Below, piece by piece: positions 61,310 through 64,000 of a DNA stretch of 64,000 nucleotides. The translations under genes were made by a program, and so were the position numbers. Origin of the DNA: Deltaproteobacteria bacterium (GTDB lineage Bacteria; Desulfobacterota; Syntrophobacteria; Syntrophobacterales; Syntrophobacteraceae); the NCBI GenBank assembly GCA_012517315.1, contig JAAYVE010000021.1:123316-187315 (forward strand), written 5' to 3'. Numbering within the stretch: the first letter of the stretch is position 1; every line of letters starts with the position of its first letter. A model generated the notes under the pieces. It ran no database searches. It was given only the letters and a program-made list of their open reading frames with translations, and was not told the DNA's origin.

Positions 61310-62243
61310 GGACGATTCTCTCCTCAAAGGGTTTTTCTTCGAAAGCGAGGTGGTTGTCCGTCAGGATGTCGGTGCAGGTCTCGTAGGCTTCCAACAGGTA
61401 GCGGGGCAAAGAGAACATGCCCTTGGCGATGTCGGGACAAAAGTAGCGCGTGGGCATGGGGGTTTCTTGCACCCGCTCCAGGAAGGCTTTCAGAGACCAG
61501 TCAGGGTCGCCCGTCGCCAGGATGTGGGCGTCGGGACGATGGAAGCTGTATAGGGTGTACGGGTATGGATGCACCGTCGGGAACACCCGCCGCAGGGTGT
61601 TTGTCATGCGGGCGTGCAGTTCGAGGTCCTGGGGACTGATGCCTTCTCCCTGGAAGGTGATGGCACCTCCCGGGTTGAGCCTCCTTTTCAGGGCGTCGTA
61701 GAACTCGATGGTGAAGAGATACATGGCCGGCCCCCCCTCGATGGGATCACTCAAGTCAATGATCATGCAGTCGAAGGACTCATGGCACGATTCCACAAAT
61801 CTTCTCCCGTCCTCGATGACCAGCTGGAGCCGTGGGTCCTGGAAGCTTCCCCGATGCCAGTTGGGGAGATAGTGTTTGCAGATGTCCGTCAGTTCTCCAT
61901 CGATATCGGCCATGACCACGTGCTCTATGGAGGGGTGGCGGAGAATCTCCCGCAGAGAGGCCCCGGTGGCCCCGCCGATCACAAGAGCGGACCGGGGATG
62001 AGGATGGCTGAAGAGTGCCGGATGTACGAGCATCTCATGGTAGATGAACTCGTCTCTTTCGGACGACTGACCGATTCCGTCCAGGAACAACATTCTTCCG
62101 TGGACCCGGGTATCGACGATGTCGATCCGCTGGTAACGAGTCCTGCCGGTGTAAACCATCTGATCGCAAAGATACGCGACTTCAAGCCCTCCGGAGAAAG
62201 GTTCTCGAAACCAGAACGGGGTCTGACCTGCCTTTTTTCTCAA
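61296..62243 (-). CDS. speE: Aminopropyltransferase (spermidine synthase family)
   Basis: 315 residues. Segments ERDEFIYHEMLVHPALFSHP, SALVIGGATGASLREIL, MADIDGELTDICKHYLP, LQLVIEDGRRFVE, IIDLSDPIEGGPAMYLFTIEFYDALK and TFQGEG follow the SpeE fold. The usual SAM-site GGGDG is GGATG here, so donor or acceptor preference may differ. It opens the minus-strand polyamine run. The start is uncertain: TTG 62243 has GGAAGG 8 bases upstream and fits the start of conserved sequence; TTG 62309 also has GGAGG and would add 22 residues. Confidence 0.85.
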   Translation of the reverse strand: MRKKAGQTPFWFREPFSGGLEVAYLCDQMVYTGRTRYQRIDIVDTRVHGRMLFLDGIGQSSERDEFIYHEMLVHPALFSHPHPRSALVIGGATGASLREILRHPSIEHVVMADIDGELTDICKHYLPNWHRGSFQDPRLQLVIEDGRRFVESCHESFDCMIIDLSDPIEGGPAMYLFTIEFYDALKRRLNPGGAITFQGEGISPQDLELHARMTNTLRRVFPTVHPYPYTLYSFHRPDAHILATGDPDWSLKAFLERVQETPMPTRYFCPDIAKGMFSLPRYLLEAYETCTDILTDNHLAFEEKPFEERIVHAHL

Positions 62244-63060
62244 AGCCTTTACCTTCCATGTGATGGCGAATGCATCGCCGGGATGAAAGGGTGGCAACGC
62301 CACACTCAACGTCTCCCGCCTCCGGCGTTATGAGAGCGCTTCCACTCCGGAAGTGGATCGGAAAGCTCTCCACGGGATGCTGGATTTCCTCCGACGAAAG
62401 CTTGCGTCTCAGGATCCGGGCCTTTGCGAACTCAGGCCTCTTCCCCGGGCTCTTCTCCGCGATTTGCGGACGGCCAGGGAAACAAGCCTCTGAGTGGAAA
62501 CGAGCGCCTGGAATGCACCGCGAGGGAACCTTCCGGGCCACCCAGGAGGAGGCTTGTCCCTGGCAAGGCGTTTCCTGATTGGTGACAGACGGGGCGAGGG
62601 GATGCGTTCGGCGGAACGTTCGTTCCGAATGGGCTGGATGGGCACGGTCCAAAGGAAGAAGGCGCCACCGGGATCCGGCGTGGTCGCTCGTCAACCCTCA
62701 AATGGGGGAACTTCCTTTCTTGGTGCCGTGGCGAGGGGTCTTGCATCATTCCCTTTTCTGCTCCTACGCCTCAGGTCATACTGTCACCTTCGCCTACGGG
62801 TTCACAAAAGAAAAAACCTCGCATTCATGGGGGAAGGGATGCACCTTCAGCCGGACATGCCACAAATGGAGGCGTTAAACAGCGATAACTATACACAAAA
62901 TGATTCGGGAGGCAAGAAAAAACGGTTGTGGCGAAGGAGGGTCGAAACGGGTTGACAAGGTGATGTGCTCATGTATGGTTTGCGGGGGAATGGGATGAAA
63001 GCCGCCTCCAACCGTTCCGCGAGATCACGACACAACGTTTATCACCCAGAGGAGAACACG
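62244..63060. other. 817-base divergent gap before the LeuA-like gene
   Basis: No supported gene. A possible promoter toward the LeuA-like gene is listed separately. The open frame at 62494-62955 has an Arg/Gly-rich product and no ribosome site. The upstream half may hold the polyamine-operon promoter, which I cannot identify. Confidence 0.4.
62952..62979 (+). promoter_or_regulatory. Possible promoter of the LeuA-like gene
   Basis: TTGACA (62952-62957), 16 bases, TATGGT (62974-62979). It lies 81 bases before the ATG. Confidence 0.45.
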
Positions 63061-64000
63061 ATGAGGCAGGTGAAAATCTTGGATACCACACTTCGTGACG
63101 GACTCAAATCCCCGGGCACGATTCTTACGATGGATGAAAAACTGAGAATTGCCAAGCAACTGGCCAGGCTGAACGTGGATGTCCTGGAAGTGGGATTTCC
63201 GGCGGCTTCGCAAGAGCAATACGACGTCGTGGAATGCATCAGCGGAGAAATCTCAGGCCCTGTCATTGCCGTTCTGGCCCGTGCCACCAATCCCAGGGAT
63301 TTCGAGATCGCCTGGAAAACCGTCGGGGCTGCCGAACGACCTCGAATTCACACTTTTGCGCCTGTCTCAAAAGAGTACCGGGAGCACTTTCTCAAGAAGA
63401 ATGCCCATCAGGCGCTGGAAATTGCCGTGTCCGCTGTGAGGACTGCCAGGGAACTCGCATCCGATGTGGAGTTTTCCCTGGTGGATGCCTTCCGGGCGAG
63501 CCCAGAGGACGTGTTGGACATGGTGAAAGCCGTGTTGGATGCAGGGGCCACGGTGATCAACCTGGCGGATACGGTGGGAAGAGCCACCCCCTCCGATATC
63601 ACCGCTTTGTTCGATCGCCTGCGCAGAGATATCGAGGGTTTTGCCGAGGTTGCTTTCAGCATCCACTGCCACAACGACCTAGGCATGGCCGTGGCCAACT
63701 CCCTTGTTGCCGTCCTCCAGGGAGCGACCCAAGTTCACTGTACCGTAAACGGGATCGGTGAACGGGCGGGAAACGCACCACTGGAGGAGTTGGTGGCCGC
63801 CCTGACCGCCCGGGCCGATCTCTTTCAGGCCGAGACCGGTATCCGCCTGGACAGGCTCTACCCTGTCAGTCGGCTGGTCAGGCGCCTTTCAGGCGTCAAC
63901 CTTCAACCTCACAAACCGGTTGTGGGAAGCAACGCCTTCTACTACGAATCAAGCGTTCCCCAACTAGCCGATGCGGTGGACAAGCCGCCATACGAGATTC
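63061..64000 (+). CDS. LeuA/homocitrate-synthase-family (DRE-TIM) enzyme, 3' truncated by window
   Basis: At least 313 residues, open to the window end. ILDTTLRDG holds the metal aspartate, NLADTVGRATPSDI and the metal histidines of SIHCHNDLGMAVANSLVAV follow, then NGIGERAGNAPLEELV. This is the 2-isopropylmalate synthase-like barrel. The conserved G-E-Q-S/T-P-G after LRDG is G-L-K-S-P-G here, and the substrate-loop S-D-I-H is replaced by VSKEYREHF, so the acceptor may not be 2-oxoisovalerate. GAGGAGA lies 6 bases before the ATG. The regulatory C-terminal domain, if any, is beyond the window. Confidence 0.85.
   Translation, partial: MRQVKILDTTLRDGLKSPGTILTMDEKLRIAKQLARLNVDVLEVGFPAASQEQYDVVECISGEISGPVIAVLARATNPRDFEIAWKTVGAAERPRIHTFAPVSKEYREHFLKKNAHQALEIAVSAVRTARELASDVEFSLVDAFRASPEDVLDMVKAVLDAGATVINLADTVGRATPSDITALFDRLRRDIEGFAEVAFSIHCHNDLGMAVANSLVAVLQGATQVHCTVNGIGERAGNAPLEELVAALTARADLFQAETGIRLDRLYPVSRLVRRLSGVNLQPHKPVVGSNAFYYESSVPQLADAVDKPPYEI

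Noticed and set aside
62494..62955. Open frame of 153 codons before the LeuA-like gene
   Set aside because: The product is Arg/Gly/Pro-rich with no ribosome site and no recognisable fold; it looks like a chance frame in GC-rich DNA.

Overview
The window reads as a GC-rich (about 58-60 %) chromosomal segment of an anaerobic Gram-negative bacterium, most likely a sulfate-reducing or syntrophic Desulfobacterota. LpxC and MlaA point to an LPS outer membrane. Rubredoxin, a rubrerythrin-like protein, a flavodiiron oxygen reductase, ThiH and a single-cluster ferredoxin point to an oxygen-sensitive metabolism. The lineage is inferred from gene content; no taxonomic marker is present. I saw no insertion sequence, phage or CRISPR array. 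Gene density and codon usage are even, so this is core genome carrying lineage-specific genes.

Layout. 0-5.4 kb: tail of a copper ATPase, then a redox/oxidative-stress run on the plus strand (rubredoxin, rubrerythrin-like, glutaredoxin, glutaredoxin-thioredoxin reductase fusion, ferredoxin, HEAT protein, epimerase). 5.6-7.3 kb: PAC2 and HAD genes (minus). 7.5-13.3 kb: a tightly packed plus-strand run from a class IV aminotransferase through GmhA, an unassigned protein, a cyclophilin-like protein and an FmdB zinc ribbon to hemC and a cobA-hemD fusion (tetrapyrrole synthesis). 13.6-25.3 kb: mlaA, ftsH, pepA, an E1-like protein, serC, a ROK kinase and a recD2-trmO-moaA operon. 25.6-26.8 kb: small genes, including one with its own promoter and terminator. 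27.0-30.9 kb: a thiamin operon thiF-thiG-thiH-thiS-thiE behind a consensus promoter, a TPP riboswitch and an intrinsic terminator. 31.5-36.0 kb: a large secreted protein, a gamma-carbonic anhydrase and threonine synthase. 36.5-42.1 kb: lpxC, an NtrY/NtrX-like two-component pair and a tRNA-Pro(GGG).

42.5-54.4 kb is the most unusual part. It holds a protein made of a tandem duplication, the flavodiiron protein, and a plus-strand cluster: an ABC exporter whose ATPase domain carries a large insertion, a cyclic-nucleotide-domain protein, a small protein, an HD-domain protein and a P1 peptidase. After these come a CBS-ACT protein, mreB and a GAF-GAF protein with a degenerate GGDEF domain. 54.5-57.3 kb: mutL-miaA. 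57.4-62.2 kb: a minus-strand polyamine operon (aminopropyltransferase, FmdB, RluA, carboxynorspermidine dehydrogenase, carboxynorspermidine decarboxylase), i.e. the alternative aspartate-semialdehyde-dependent spermidine route. The window ends inside a LeuA-family gene with an altered active-site motif.

The best candidates for something undescribed are the expanded-NBD ABC exporter with its linked genes (44.7-49.8 kb), the duplicated-domain protein (42.5 kb), the altered LeuA-like enzyme (63.1 kb) and the unassigned enzyme-like protein between gmhA and the haem genes (9.2 kb).
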